Shown one piece after another: positions 1 to 10,055 of a stretch of DNA of 26,294 bases. The DNA is taken from the NCBI RefSeq assembly GCF_000485595.1, contig NW_014577088.1, positions 873,740 through 900,033 of the forward strand, read 5' to 3'. Within the stretch, counting starts at the first letter, position 1, and each line of letters opens with the position of its first letter. The notes beneath the pieces were generated by a model that was not told the DNA's origin, did no database searches, and saw nothing but the letters and a program-made list of their open reading frames with translations. Source of the stretch: Priapulus caudatus. Its lineage: Eukaryota; Priapulida; Priapulimorpha; Priapulimorphida; Priapulidae. A program made the position numbers and the translations under genes.

Positions 1-37
1 TGTGCGTGTGTGCGTGTGTGCGTGTGTGCGTGTGTGC

Positions 38-68
<31 letters not shown>

Positions 69-102
69 TGCGTGCGTTCTTGTGTGTGTGTGTGTGTGTG
101 TT
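1..102. repeat. (TGTGCG/TGCG/TG)n microsatellite at the window edge
   Basis: Alternating purine-pyrimidine repeat mixing TGTGCG, TGCG and TG units, ending in TTTGTTTG. Such tracts readily adopt Z-DNA. The window begins inside it and ends inside a CGCA tract, which suggests that the assembly broke in repeats. The short open frames here are low-complexity and not genes. Confidence 0.95.
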
Positions 103-180
103 TGTTTGATCTCGATATTCTCCGTGATTTTTCACTCAATCGCGCTAACTGAAGATATATTCAGAATCACCACGTCTTGC

Positions 181-525
181 AGATGGTTCTGGCTGAGACA
201 AAAATTAAAAAAATAATTGTAAAAGTCAAAATTCAATCATCACGTACGTGGGAATTATTTCGCGTGTCTTGCCCGCCGCCGTAGCGTAGTCGGTAGGAGC
301 TCGGTTTCATAACCCGAGATTCCGGGTTCGAATCTCAGCTGGGGAAAAAAATTCTCCTTTACTTTTTTACTCTTTAGTATCTACTTCTGCCACTTCAGCG
401 TTAATTTAAAAATGTATAAAAACTTTAAAAAGTTAAAAATTGTAAAAAAGTACCATTTTTTTACTATTATTCTTATTTATTCTTATTTTCATGTTCTTTA
501 TATTATTTATATTATTTTTGATTGT
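181..525 (+). mobile_element. SINE-like unit A with tRNA-Met-like head
   Basis: Positions about 275-344 resemble a tRNA: an A-box-like TAGCGTAGTCGG, a CAT anticodon in a loop TTCATAA, and a B box GGGTTCGAATC. The acceptor ends pair poorly (GCCGCCG against a CAGCTGGGG end) and there are mismatches in the anticodon and T stems, so this is a degenerate SINE promoter head rather than a functional tRNA. The sequence upstream (GGTTCTGGCTGAGACAAAAA, 185-204) recurs at 992-1011 in unit B. An AT-rich body follows the head and leads directly into the GGGAT minisatellite. Confidence 0.6.
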
Positions 526-800
526 TTGGGATTGGATGGGATGGGATGGGATGGGGTCGACTGCGATGGGATCGGATCGGATCCCATGAGATGGGTCAGG
601 ATGGGATGGGATGGGATGGGATATAAGACGATAGGATGGGATGGGATGGGATATAAGACGATAGGATGGGATGGGATGGGATGGCATGGGTGGCATGGGA
701 TAGGATGAGATGGGATGGGATGGCCTGGCATGGCATGACATGCGATGGATGGATGAATGGAGGGATGACTGGTTGGATGGATGGATGGATGCATGCATGG
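526..800. repeat. Degenerate (GGGAT)n / (GGAT)n minisatellite
   Basis: Mostly pentamers GGGAT and GATGG, with two copies of a longer subunit ending ATATAAGACGATA near 630 and 660, grading into GGAT tetramers at 745-800. The translations rich in SHPIP or DGMGW come only from repeat periodicity. Confidence 0.9.
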
Positions 801-977
<177 letters not shown>

Positions 978-984
978 TTTGCGG

Positions 985-1345
985 TGGGAGGTGGTTCTGG
1001 CTGAAACAAAAATTTTAAAAAGTTAAAAAGTTAAACATTCATAAAAAATTCTATTCATCAATAGATGGCGATCACGTACGTACACACAACATCACGTCTG
1101 AATCGATGATGTATAAACGTAATGGCGCAGTGGGGTCATCAGTACAACATCCGTCTGCTACACCTGGATTCTAGGTTTGAGTCCCAGCTGGGAAACTTAT
1201 TTCCCCTTTTTTCCTTTTTTTCCCTTTACCTACCTCTTTAGTATGTATTATTTTTAATTTTTAATTAATTTTTAATTTATTAATTTATTAAATTATTTTT
1301 TATTATTAATTAGTTGAATTTTCATGTTTTGATCTTATTTTTTTT
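985..1345 (+). mobile_element. SINE-like unit B with tRNA-like head
   Basis: Same architecture as unit A. The leader GGTTCTGGCTGAAACAAAAA matches 185-204 of unit A with one change. A tRNA-like segment lies at about 1121-1193, with an A-box-like TGGCGCAGTGGGG and a B box AGGTTTGAGTCCC, and ends in CAGCTGGGAAA as unit A does. The body (TTTCCC runs, ACCTACCTCTTTAGTAT, then TTTAATT-rich DNA) leads into another GATGG minisatellite. Confidence 0.6.
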
Positions 1346-1570
1346 ACTGTGTGCGATGGATCGGGATGCGATGGGATGATGTATGGGATGGGAATGCGGA
1401 CTGCTATGCATGCATGGCATGGAGGGAGATGGCATGCATGGGTATGCACTGAACCTGTGAGGATAGGTGGATGATGGGTATATTGAGCATGGAGGTGGCA
1501 TTGAATGGATAGGGATGGAATGGATGTCGATAACTGGTGCATGAATGCAGCATGGATGCTGGAGGATAGA
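1346..1570. repeat. Degenerate GGATG minisatellite of unit B
   Basis: GATGG/GGATG/GCATG pentamers with many interruptions, clearly more diverged than the array at 526-760. It follows unit B just as the first array follows unit A. Confidence 0.8.
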
Positions 1571-1582
1571 TAGATAGTTAGA

Positions 1583-1744
1583 TTCCTTTCCTTTTTTTCC
1601 CTTGACCTACCTCTTTAAGTAGTATTATTTTTATTTTTAATTCATTCTTTAATTAATTAAATTTAATTAATGATTTTTTAGTTTACTGATTATTTTAATT
1701 TATGTCTTTTATCTTTTGATATTATATTGTGTTTTTTTACTTTT
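1583..1744 (+). mobile_element. Unit C, 5'-truncated body of the same SINE-like repeat
   Basis: The segment TTTTTTTCCC-TTGACCTACCTCTTTAAGTA matches the part of unit B just after its tRNA-like head (TTTCCCTTTACCTACCTCTTTAGTA, from about 1216). It is followed by the same kind of AT-rich DNA and then a GATGG array. No tRNA-like head precedes it, so this copy starts inside the unit. Confidence 0.6.
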
Positions 1745-2032
1745 GGGATGGATGTATTGGGATGCGAGCGATGGCAGCGATGGTGCGATGATTGGACCAT
1801 GGATGGCATGCGCCATGGGATGTATGCGGAGTGGATGGGTGATATGCTGGGATGGGATGCGATGGGATAGGAATGGCATGGGATTCGCATGCTGGCATGG
1901 GATGGCAACTGAATGTGATGAGATGGGGGATGGCAGGGATGGATATGGGATGGATGTGGTGCAATGGGATGGGATGGATGGAATGGAATGGATGGATGGA
2001 TGTATGATGCATTGCATGGATGCATGGATTAG
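1745..2032. repeat. Degenerate GGATG minisatellite of unit C
   Basis: Third array of GGGATG/GGATGG-type pentamers. Frames of about 100 residues are open on both strands because of the biased composition; none is a credible gene. Confidence 0.85.
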
Positions 2033-2039
2033 AGCTGAG

Positions 2040-2409
2040 TAACAGCCATAGATTACCCGGCCAACGCGGTATCTCCCTAGTATCTTATATTATTTGTCGT
2101 GTTCGGACGAGTACTAATAAAGTCAGAGTTCAATAACAAGGTTCTGCCGACTAGCTCTATCTTACGAAATTTACGCTGCCTACTTACCTTGCTATCTAAT
2201 ACAAACATCTCTACCGTCTGCTAACTCTACCTGCTACGATTCCGGAGCTGAGTTATCACCTAAATAGAAGTACAATATTACCTACGTGATGATGTCTGAC
2301 CCTAACTTTACGTCTAGCTGCAATCCGTCAAGTATAGTGCCTTTAAACGTCTAGTATATTATCATCACGTTTATCACTTTCATACATCAGAACTGCAGCG
2401 AACTAGATC
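2040..2409. other. No feature recognised
   Basis: Moderate-complexity DNA between the minisatellite and the MITE at 2418. I see no open frame of note, no repeat and no RNA-like fold. Confidence 0.5.
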
Positions 2410-2618
2410 ACCTAGAGCAGTGCTTCTTAAACTGGTGACTGAAATTATTTTGGGGTGAATGAAATTGTCCATGTGAATGAAGAATGGCATGTGAATGAAA
2501 ATGGGTGAATGAAAATGTGTGAAAAACACAAGGAAAGTTAGTCGTGGGTGAATGAAATTTTGGATAAAACCTCGAGGGTGAATGACACTGAAATAGTTTA
2601 AGAAGCACTGACCTAGAG
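2410..2618. mobile_element. hAT-like MITE (2418-2610) with 8-bp target duplication
   Basis: The element runs from CAGTGCTTCTTAAACT (2418-2433) to its exact inverse AGTTTAAGAAGCACTG (2595-2610): 16-bp perfect terminal repeats on a 193-bp element. It is flanked by ACCTAGAG at 2410-2417 and 2611-2618. The CAGTG start and 8-bp duplication are typical of hAT transposons. The interior carries no gene and is largely a degenerate repeat of GTGAATGAAA (about eight copies). Two perfect flanks suggest a recent insertion. Confidence 0.9.
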
Positions 2619-5204
2619 CGTTTGAAACGATGGTCCGGCTATAGAAAGTGACGCACATTTCGGTGATGTCTGGCAATCGTCATTCGATACCTGATGATAA
2701 GCAGCGGTACAGCAAATCGCGCCGCTTATTTGCGCCAGCATCAACGCAGCAGTAACTCCATTTCCCACCGTTTCTCCATCGCAAAAGGATCGCATAACTA
2801 TTTAAGCTCGTATTTCCACCTTTTCGGTATTTTTTCGTAGTATGCCTTCGCGTCATATAAGGTTACGATGTTCTTGTTGCATATATTCGTCACGCAGCCA
2901 CATTATTGTACGAGGTCTCATATTTTTTAAAGTAACGGTGATCATATCCTCTTGGGTTTCCCATTTTAAAGCTCTCGGTGAAATACGCGTATAGTTATGC
3001 CTGCCGCCTTTGGCACGCGCCATGTTCCTTCGCTATATATGCCTCCCGGTCTCAGCATAGCACAGGTCTGATCTTGTTGTCAACGTTCGTACTTAGAGCA
3101 CGTGTGAAATAGGAGACATTTAGGAATCAGCTGCTGGTAATGTATTTCGTGTTGTGACGGCAACTTCTAATTACATCAATTTTCCATTTATTAGAAACGC
3201 CGTCATCACGCATTTCAATAAAATGTCCATTTACGACATTGATACGACAGAATGATTGCTATAATCGCAAAGGAATGAAAACGAAACGATCTCAGGAAAT
3301 TGCAAGCTGAGTTTTGTTTAATTCTATTCGTGTGTGTGGGAGGGGGCGCGTATATAATACACGCTGATTATATATATATTCGAACCTTGATATATATCCG
3401 CTGAAGTTATATTATAGAACAACAACTGTGTCGCAATAAACTATCGAATCCAAATTCTAAGCGATGATCAATGCTTGAGAGCCCGGGTAAGGCATATGAC
3501 TACGCAACCTATAAGCAGTGTGATACGCCAAGTCCACATCAACCGTATGAAGGAGCTACCTATGCAGACGAATACTGACTGAGGTTGCATTTGTTAAAGA
3601 CCCCCTTTGCTAAAACGCTTTAAATGAATAATGGCACCGTTTGCAAATAAACGTTTTTCATGTTTCGGAAAAATATTCATGTTAACATTTTACGACACAG
3701 TTTATGACTTTTAAAGGAAATTTCGTCGCGAAAATCCGCTAAGAAAGAGTGGCTGACTGGGCGTGATTGAGTGCTAGAATGAGAGATCATCATCAGAGGG
3801 AGGAGGTGAGATTCCTGAGTAATAATTCGTGAAAAATCCACTAACACCTCTTTCGCTGAAAGGACACTATTAAATCGGTGTGGGTTGCAACCAACTGGTG
3901 TCATGATGAAAATCTAGATTGTGGAAAATCAACTGGATATAGTTGCTTTGTACGCGTATAAATGATCATTAAATAGATTTCCAACGCAACAAATATCCCG
4001 CAAATGCAAAATGTGCATATAAAATTAATGACTAGTTATGACATTACTTAATAGGGGGTTTTCTGTTTTGAGAACGAGCTAATATATACTTAATATTTAT
4101 AGTTATGATGAGAAAAAACAAACATAAGTACCTATCTTAATAAAAACGCGAGTTATTATAATAAATAGGTATACAAAAAATTAATTTTATTATTTTAATA
4201 TGATAAAAGTATATACACACATATATATATATATTAAAATATAGTTTGGACGAAAACAACGGAAGGTCTTGGCTTTACGTGACACAGCTCTATGACAATA
4301 CCTGCAGGGAATTGTACCAGGTCAGGTGCATATGACACGGAAAATTTGCAGCAGGGCAATTAAGCCAAGCCTGTATTTTGGAAATGACACGTGTGGCACT
4401 TTCAGCCTCGGTCAACATTCTTTAAAACGAGAAATTATTTTATCGTGACAATTTTGTATCTTAATACTTTCACGTGCATTGTTCCAGTTAATGAAGATAT
4501 ATATGAACGAATAATACTAATAAAAAGTGACCAGAGGAGCAGGTGAAGTGAGCGTACAGTGTGGGGATAGTAATACGAGCGTGGCTGCATGCATATATAC
4601 ACAGTCAGTTGGACCGTTTCAGTAGTAGAATTATATGACCAGTAAATAATTATGAATATATTAAATACGTTAATAACGGTAAATACGGTTTTAACGTATA
4701 TGTATTCTGAATAGCCTAATAATTTCACCTAGATCCTTCCCAAATGTTTCTCTACAGCATACACGGTCACTGCACCCACGCTTCAAGATATACACAAAAG
4801 ACAAGAACAAGGAGTGGTGTGATGTTGACGTTAATGTATGCATGTTAATTCGGAGTTTCTCTTCTGGAGATTACACTGTAGTTTTGGATACTATCGGCCA
4901 GCAGCACATAAAAGCAGAACATAAAAGCATATGCGATACCCTTACATCTGACTTCTATATAGCACATACTGGTTCTCTGCCGGTCCGCGCCGATAGCACC
5001 AATGCCGGATACAAACAAGGTAAGAATCACGCTCAGGGGGTTTAATAGCACACACTCTACAGCCATGCTGGCTACATATTATTTCTGCCACGGTAGCTTT
5101 GCATATGAACACGGTGATCGAACTAGGCGAAATTGGGACAGCAGCGAGGAGACCGGATAACGCTGGGGTCAGTTAATACGGCCGTTCGAAACGAATATCG
5201 ACAC
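2619..5204. other. About 2.6 kb without a recognised gene
   Basis: No conserved protein is visible in any frame; the longest frames (up to 97 residues) lack recognisable motifs. AT-dinucleotide tracts lie at about 3379-3393 and 4209-4225. The section 4070-4240 is strongly AT-rich. I cannot exclude short exons of a host gene. Confidence 0.5.
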
Positions 5205-5824
5205 GGTCACAGGGTTCTCCAAGCTTTTAAATTATAGCATGGGGGTGCTACTCACTGCTGGGGGGTCCGGGGGCATGCCCCCCGGAAAATGTTTGAATTG
5301 TAGAAGCTCTGAGATGCAATCTGGGACACTCTGTGTGTAAATTTGAAGCACTGCATGTGGGGTGAAAATGTTTGTTTTGCATGGGCAAAGCCATGGGCAA
5401 ATTTAAAATAATGATTTCTTGATGAGCTAGAAAACACTCGGATTTGAAGTATGAAAATGAACATTATTGTGCCAGCTAGTTGGTTGGGATTGATTGTCAG
5501 TTCAGATGCAAAATATTGAAAGCAAAAGGTTATACAACATAGATTAATTTTGGTACTATAACACGCGTATATAAGATAGCCGAGTCAGTTTAGAGTTAGT
5601 GTTAGGGTTAGGGATAGGGAGACTGTTTGTACTTGTGTGTGGGACTGCCGTACCCGTAGCATCGATACCAACGTGTATTAAATAATTATTGTTTGAACTT
5701 CTTGTGTATACACCAGCATGGCGGCTATGATATTTAGCGTGGCGGGTGCATTTTAGGATGGCGGGGCTCGACGATAGCCTGGCGGGCCGCCAGGCTATAA
5801 GTGCCCTTGGAGAACCCTGGGTCA
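5205..5824. mobile_element. TIR element (5210-5819) with 5-bp target duplication
   Basis: CAGGGTTCTCCAAG at 5210-5223 is repeated as its inverse at 5806-5819, a 14-bp perfect terminal repeat, and TTATAGC/GCTATAA follow inside both ends. Direct repeats GGTCA (5205-5209 and 5820-5824) abut the element exactly. The 610-bp interior has no credible gene. It holds a CCGGGGGCATGCCCCCCGG palindrome (5267-5285), a telomere-like GTTAGGGTTAGGG (5602-5614) and a strong hairpin near the right end. A CAGGG terminus with a 5-bp duplication fits a hAT-related group, but the superfamily is an inference. Confidence 0.8.
5774..5798. repeat. 25-nt palindrome inside the 5210-5819 element
   Basis: ATAGCCTGGCGG, one G, then the perfect inverse CCGCCAGGCTAT: a 12-bp GC-rich stem around one base, eight bases inside the right terminal repeat. 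Subterminal hairpins are common in nonautonomous DNA transposons. Confidence 0.85.
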
Positions 5825-7090
5825 TCATAGATCCGAAAAGCAGTTCGCATAACATGGTAGTATTAGGGTCGTTTAGGATTAGAAAGGTCAGAAAATAGTG
5901 TTACGCAAAAATAAAACTCGAGTGAGTACAGAGGTAAAGCGAATCTGTGAGCAAACATATTGCGTTACATGTATGGTCAGTTATATCTAAATTTATATGA
6001 AACATCAGGACATCACAAAAGCACGGAGGAATAAATCTGAAAATGCCTGGGCTAACAACTGCAGCAGCAATGACGTATATATAGCAGCACTGCGATTCAC
6101 ATCCAATATAACTAAAAAATTCAGGAATGGCCTTCGGTGATTTAGCAAAAGTGTAAAAAGCCTAATGTCTAGCCCAACCGTATAACAATGCAGCAGGTTA
6201 TATGGTAAATCTACGCCTCGGATATCAATAGAAATGACACTTTACGCTATTTTCAATAAGAAAAATCCTAACAATGGCAGATACGACCGTAAAAGTAAAA
6301 GCTGTTTAGCGGGTATGTCTACAACGTAATAAGAAATAGCCTGCAACAGCACAGCAATGTCCGAGCTTTGTCTCTATGACCTATCATGCAAAATATAAAC
6401 ACCAATAGGCCTTTATTCGAGACTCCAACAATATAACACTGCACGTGTGTGGATCTCATTTCACGAAATGTACATGTAGACGGACAAACACATACTCAAA
6501 CGAGACAATAACTATAATTACATGCCACCAGGTGAGCATGCACCGCGGGGCAACACTCTTCAATGCTAAGATTAGTAACCATTATTGCACGAATGAAAAA
6601 AAAACCTAGTTTTGCGGGGCTTCACCGGCCCAGGCGCACAGCAGTATGTCCGCAGAACTCGCAGCAATAACGCTGTGCATCCTCATCACTGCACCGAGAT
6701 GATGCCAACTAGCTGCGACTCGGCGACTCTGTAAGCACAGGGGTTCATGACATCGTAAGTGCACGGCATCGGGATTCCGTAAGCGTGCGTTGCTCGAGAG
6801 CTTTCTATTCGGCGAGTGCATGCTCGGAGGGTCACGACGATACGAGCGCGCATGCATTACTGTATCTTTCCGACAAGAACAGCGGTGTGTGTACGAACTC
6901 GCGAGTGATCGCCAACATGACATCATGACGCTGCGATTGCACGACGCAATAATCGTCAGTCGTAACGGCACGGTGTTGTTTGGCATTCCGTGCGCATAGC
7001 TCCACGATTCAGCACTGGAATTAGCTCGCCGATTGTGTGCTTGCGTGTGGAGTGGGGAATAAATTAATAAACTAGAAAGGGCAGTTGTCG
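5825..7090. other. About 1.25 kb without a recognised gene
   Basis: No repeat or RNA gene stands out. The only sizeable frame is 162 codons on the minus strand at 6606-7094; its product has no motif I recognise and no family resemblance, and I treat it as chance. Confidence 0.5.
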
Positions 7091-7112
7091 CCAACTACAT
7101 GTATCCCCCGTG

Positions 7113-7790
7113 TTCTCCCCAAGATGTGTAAGTATACGAAGTTTGGTCGTGCTAGGTCAATTAGGGGCCGAGTCATAGAGTGGAAGAGAAATATGATAAA
7201 GGTCAAGGTCAAGGTCAATGTCAAATAAAGGTTGCAGTGACCTGTTTTCGGTACACGACACACCTTCTCCACAAGATGTGTAAGTATACCAAGTTTGGTC
7301 ATGCTAGGTCAATTAGGGGCCGAGTTATAGAGTGGAAGGGAAATATGATCAAGGTCAAGGTCAAGGTCAAATAAAAGCCGCAGTGACCTTGTTTTGGTAC
7401 GCAACACACATACTCCCCAAGATGTGTAAGTATACCAAGATTGGTAGCGCTAGGTCAATTAGGGGCCGAGTGAGAGAGCAGAAGGGAAATATGATCAAGG
7501 TTAAGGTAAAGGTCAAATAAAGGTCGCAGTGACCTGGTTTTGGTAGCGCTAGGTCAATTAGGAGCCGAGTTAGAGAGTGGAAGGGAAATATGATCAAGGT
7601 CAAAGTAAAGGTCAAATAAAGGTCGCAGTGACCTGGTTTTGGTACGCTGCTCACCTTCTCCCCAAGATGTATAAGTATACCAAGATTGGTAGCGCTAGGT
7701 CAATTAGGGGCCGAGTGAGAGAGCAGAAGGGAAATGTGATCAAGGTCCAGGTAAAGGTCAAATAAAGGTCGCAGTGACTATTGACTGCAG
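7113..7790 (+). repeat. Tandem repeat of about 146 bp rich in AGGTCA hexamers
   Basis: AAGATGT(G/A)TAAGTATA starts at 7121, 7273, 7419 and 7664, spaced 152, 146 and 245 bp; a unit lacking that part lies between the last two. Each unit has a CTAGGTCAATTAGG(G/A)GCCGAGT block, then AAGGTCAAGGTCA-type hexamer runs, then GGTCGCAGTGACCTGGTTTTGGTA. The same family occurs at 12578-12763, so it is dispersed as well as tandem. The frames of 60-95 residues here are repeat shadows. The array stops about 20 bp before the transposon arm at 7809. Confidence 0.9.
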
Positions 7791-7808
7791 TGACGCAATC
7801 TGTCTGTC

Positions 7809-8099
7809 TGACATTCCTTGTAAATAGGCTAGATTCATTAAAGTTCTGGAAATGTTATCTGACCTTCTTCCTCTGTCTGTCAATAGCTATTCATAGACAC
7901 TGCCCACGCCAATTAAGATGCCAATTAACAAAATTATTAACACAATTAGGCTAATTACATGATAATACAACAACAATAACAGAACCAGATAGTGATAATT
8001 ATGGTGGCTTGCTCTCATCAGATCAATCCTGGGCAAGTCAAATATTATACTTCTGTGGTCAAGGGACACTACTACATTTAATTATCATGTTAATTAACA
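7809..8099. repeat. Left long inverted repeat of the transposon
   Basis: AT-rich arm running from TGACATTCCTTGT to TTAATTAACA. It contains GTCTGTCTGTCAATAGC-like and AATTAGGCTAATTACAT motifs. The right arm at 10056-10347 is its inverse, with a handful of substitutions and a one-base indel. It abuts the start of the gene and so must hold any nearby promoter. Confidence 0.9.
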
Positions 8100-8100
8100 T

Positions 8101-9942
8101 ATGGGGCGCGATGTCCTGCTTGCATTCAATGTGTTCAACGGGTTTCCTGCAGGATGCCAACAGGACTCCATGCCACCCATGCTGCTTGCCTTGGTCAATA
8201 TGATCTTGGAAGGTCCCAGTTTCAAGCACCAGAGTGAAAGCACAACACCAGCGGCACCGAGCATCGCCCAGCACCTCAAGTTCAACAGCGTTATGCACCG
8301 ACGGGCCGCCACAGGCAATACGCCTCACCCAGTCAGGCACGCCACCACGCAGGAGACGCCAGTTCCAACCTACATCGGCCTAATGCTACATGCACACACG
8401 CGCAAGAAGAAGCTCGTCGACAGGCTGGCACACATGGGGATTTTTATCTCCTATGATCGGGTCCTGTCCCTTTCCACACAGCTGGGGAACAGTGCCTGCT
8501 GCCTCTACCACCAGAAACAAGTAGTCTGCCCTCCCAAGATGAGAGGCAGAGTCTTCACGACTGCTGCGATAGACAATATTGATCACAACCTAAGTTCCAC
8601 CACAGCAAAACAGTCATTCCATGGAACTGCTATTTCCCTCATGCAACACCCTGCGGTCCCTGGGGCTGGCATTGACCGCAGAATCATCATCCTCGGAAGG
8701 CCGAATGAAAGAGGCCTCAAAACAGTTGACCATTTGCCGCACTACTATACAGATGCCCTATCTGTCGGCAGCATCAAGAACACCCCCGTGCCGGCTACCA
8801 GCGTGACATCCCTGAGCAGCAACAGCGGCCTCAAGCAACATGCTGAAAAAGAGTATCTCTGGCTAAAACACACCCAAGTCGCCCTACAAGAAACTTCTCC
8901 AGTGGAGAACACTTCATGGGCTGCATACCACACAAGCCAGCAGAACATGCTAGCCAGGCGGGCCATCTGTCCCACCGCACTGCTCCCACTCTTCCTGGAG
9001 AGCGCCCACACCGTGGCTATGATCAAGCACTCCATGGATGTGGTCAGGATTTCAGTGGAACATCTCAACCCTGGCCAGACTCGGACCATTGCAGACAAGG
9101 AGCTGGCCATCACTGAAGGAGATGATGTATTGAGCAAGCCACCGCTCCTAGATACTGCAGCCGTGGCTCCTTGCAACCACGAGGAAGCCGACAGCCACAT
9201 GGTGTTGCATACCGCCCACGCTGCTCACAATGGCCACAAGAAGATTCTCATCTGCACAGTTGACACTAATGTTGTTGTCCTGACAGTGGCTCTGGCACAC
9301 ACCCTGGAGGAGGAAGCCGAAGTGTGGGTGTCCTTCGGTAAGGGCAAGGCTTTCCGGTTCTTGGCAGACCATGAGATGGCGCGGGCTCTGGGGAAAGCGC
9401 AGGCACTACCGATGTTTCATGCTTTGACATGCTTCGCCGGACATGGCAAGAGGACAGCATGGGCAGTGTGGACAGCTCTACCTCAGCGGACCCAGACACT
9501 CGTAGATATCTCCACTGCACCAGATCATATTGATGAAGATGCCATGCACACCATCGAGAGGTTTGTCATCCTGCTTTATGACAGAACAAGCACTGCAACC
9601 GATATCGACAAGGCACGCCACACACTGTTTGCAAAGAAGAGCAATGTCCAGCTGATCCCACCGACAAGTGCAGCCCTGAAGCAGCACGTCCGACGAGCAA
9701 TATACCAGGGCGGACATGTCTGGGGTCAGGCCCTGGTTCCTGCACCAACATTGCCATCACCAACCGACTGGGGTTGGATCAAGACCAGCAACATGTACGA
9801 ACCTCTCTGGACAACGCTCCCCGAGGCATCCAAGGTCTGCCGGGAGCTTATCTCCTGCAAATACCAGAAGGGCTGCATCAAGAGGTGCAAGTGCAAGAAG
9901 GCCAGTCTGGAATGCACACCACTGTGTGCTTGCGACGGGTAG
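8101..9942 (+). CDS. Transposon-encoded protein, PIN/XPG-like nuclease region plus cysteine-rich tail
   Basis: 613 residues. I recognise the family from memory as a large repeat-encoded group in marine invertebrates; its function is unproven. Visible parts: an N-terminal region with LHAHTRKKKLVDRL (96-109), ISYDRVL (116-122) and IDNIDHN (157-163); a nuclease-like region with NHEEAD (E361, E362, D364), TVDTN (D388, N390), HALT..FAGHGKRTAW (440-454) and ERFVILLYDRTS (486-497); IPPTSAALKQHVRRAIYQ and DWGW (556-559); then a tail with cysteines 580, 586, 592, 596, 598, 605, 609 and 611, like a Tesmin/TSO1 CXC motif. Full-length relatives, as I recall, exceed 1,000 residues. Here a central block of several hundred residues seems missing around residue 327, in frame. 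Family D at 390 is N, a GCD-containing stretch near 444 is absent, and a CxC cysteine is Y588. The start is the first ATG, six bases past an in-frame TAA. Probably a dead transposon copy; domestication is possible. Confidence 0.85.
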   Translation: MGRDVLLAFNVFNGFPAGCQQDSMPPMLLALVNMILEGPSFKHQSESTTPAAPSIAQHLKFNSVMHRRAATGNTPHPVRHATTQETPVPTYIGLMLHAHTRKKKLVDRLAHMGIFISYDRVLSLSTQLGNSACCLYHQKQVVCPPKMRGRVFTTAAIDNIDHNLSSTTAKQSFHGTAISLMQHPAVPGAGIDRRIIILGRPNERGLKTVDHLPHYYTDALSVGSIKNTPVPATSVTSLSSNSGLKQHAEKEYLWLKHTQVALQETSPVENTSWAAYHTSQQNMLARRAICPTALLPLFLESAHTVAMIKHSMDVVRISVEHLNPGQTRTIADKELAITEGDDVLSKPPLLDTAAVAPCNHEEADSHMVLHTAHAAHNGHKKILICTVDTNVVVLTVALAHTLEEEAEVWVSFGKGKAFRFLADHEMARALGKAQALPMFHALTCFAGHGKRTAWAVWTALPQRTQTLVDISTAPDHIDEDAMHTIERFVILLYDRTSTATDIDKARHTLFAKKSNVQLIPPTSAALKQHVRRAIYQGGHVWGQALVPAPTLPSPTDWGWIKTSNMYEPLWTTLPEASKVCRELISCKYQKGCIKRCKCKKASLECTPLCACDG

Positions 9943-10055
9943 TGCTCTCAGAACTGAACTCGCAAACTTAAGAGGAAGATTCTGAACTGTTCCAGACAGT
10001 ACACAGGTACTGTAAAACAGTGAACTTATCTGCATATTGCATTTAGCAGATTATG

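Noticed and set aside
275-344. Possible functional tRNA-Met (CAT)
   Set aside because: Acceptor ends do not pair, the anticodon and T stems have mismatches, and the context recurs at 1121-1193 with a divergent head, so it is SINE-derived.
6606-7094. 162-codon minus-strand frame
   Set aside because: No recognisable domain, no homologous neighbour, composition like its surroundings; probably chance.
7180-7765. Frames of 60-95 residues encoding EGKYDQGQ-like repeats
   Set aside because: Shadows of the 146-bp tandem repeat, interrupted in every unit.
8059-9763. Several minus-strand frames of 60-151 codons overlapping the transposon gene
   Set aside because: They lie antisense to a convincing family member and have no features of their own.
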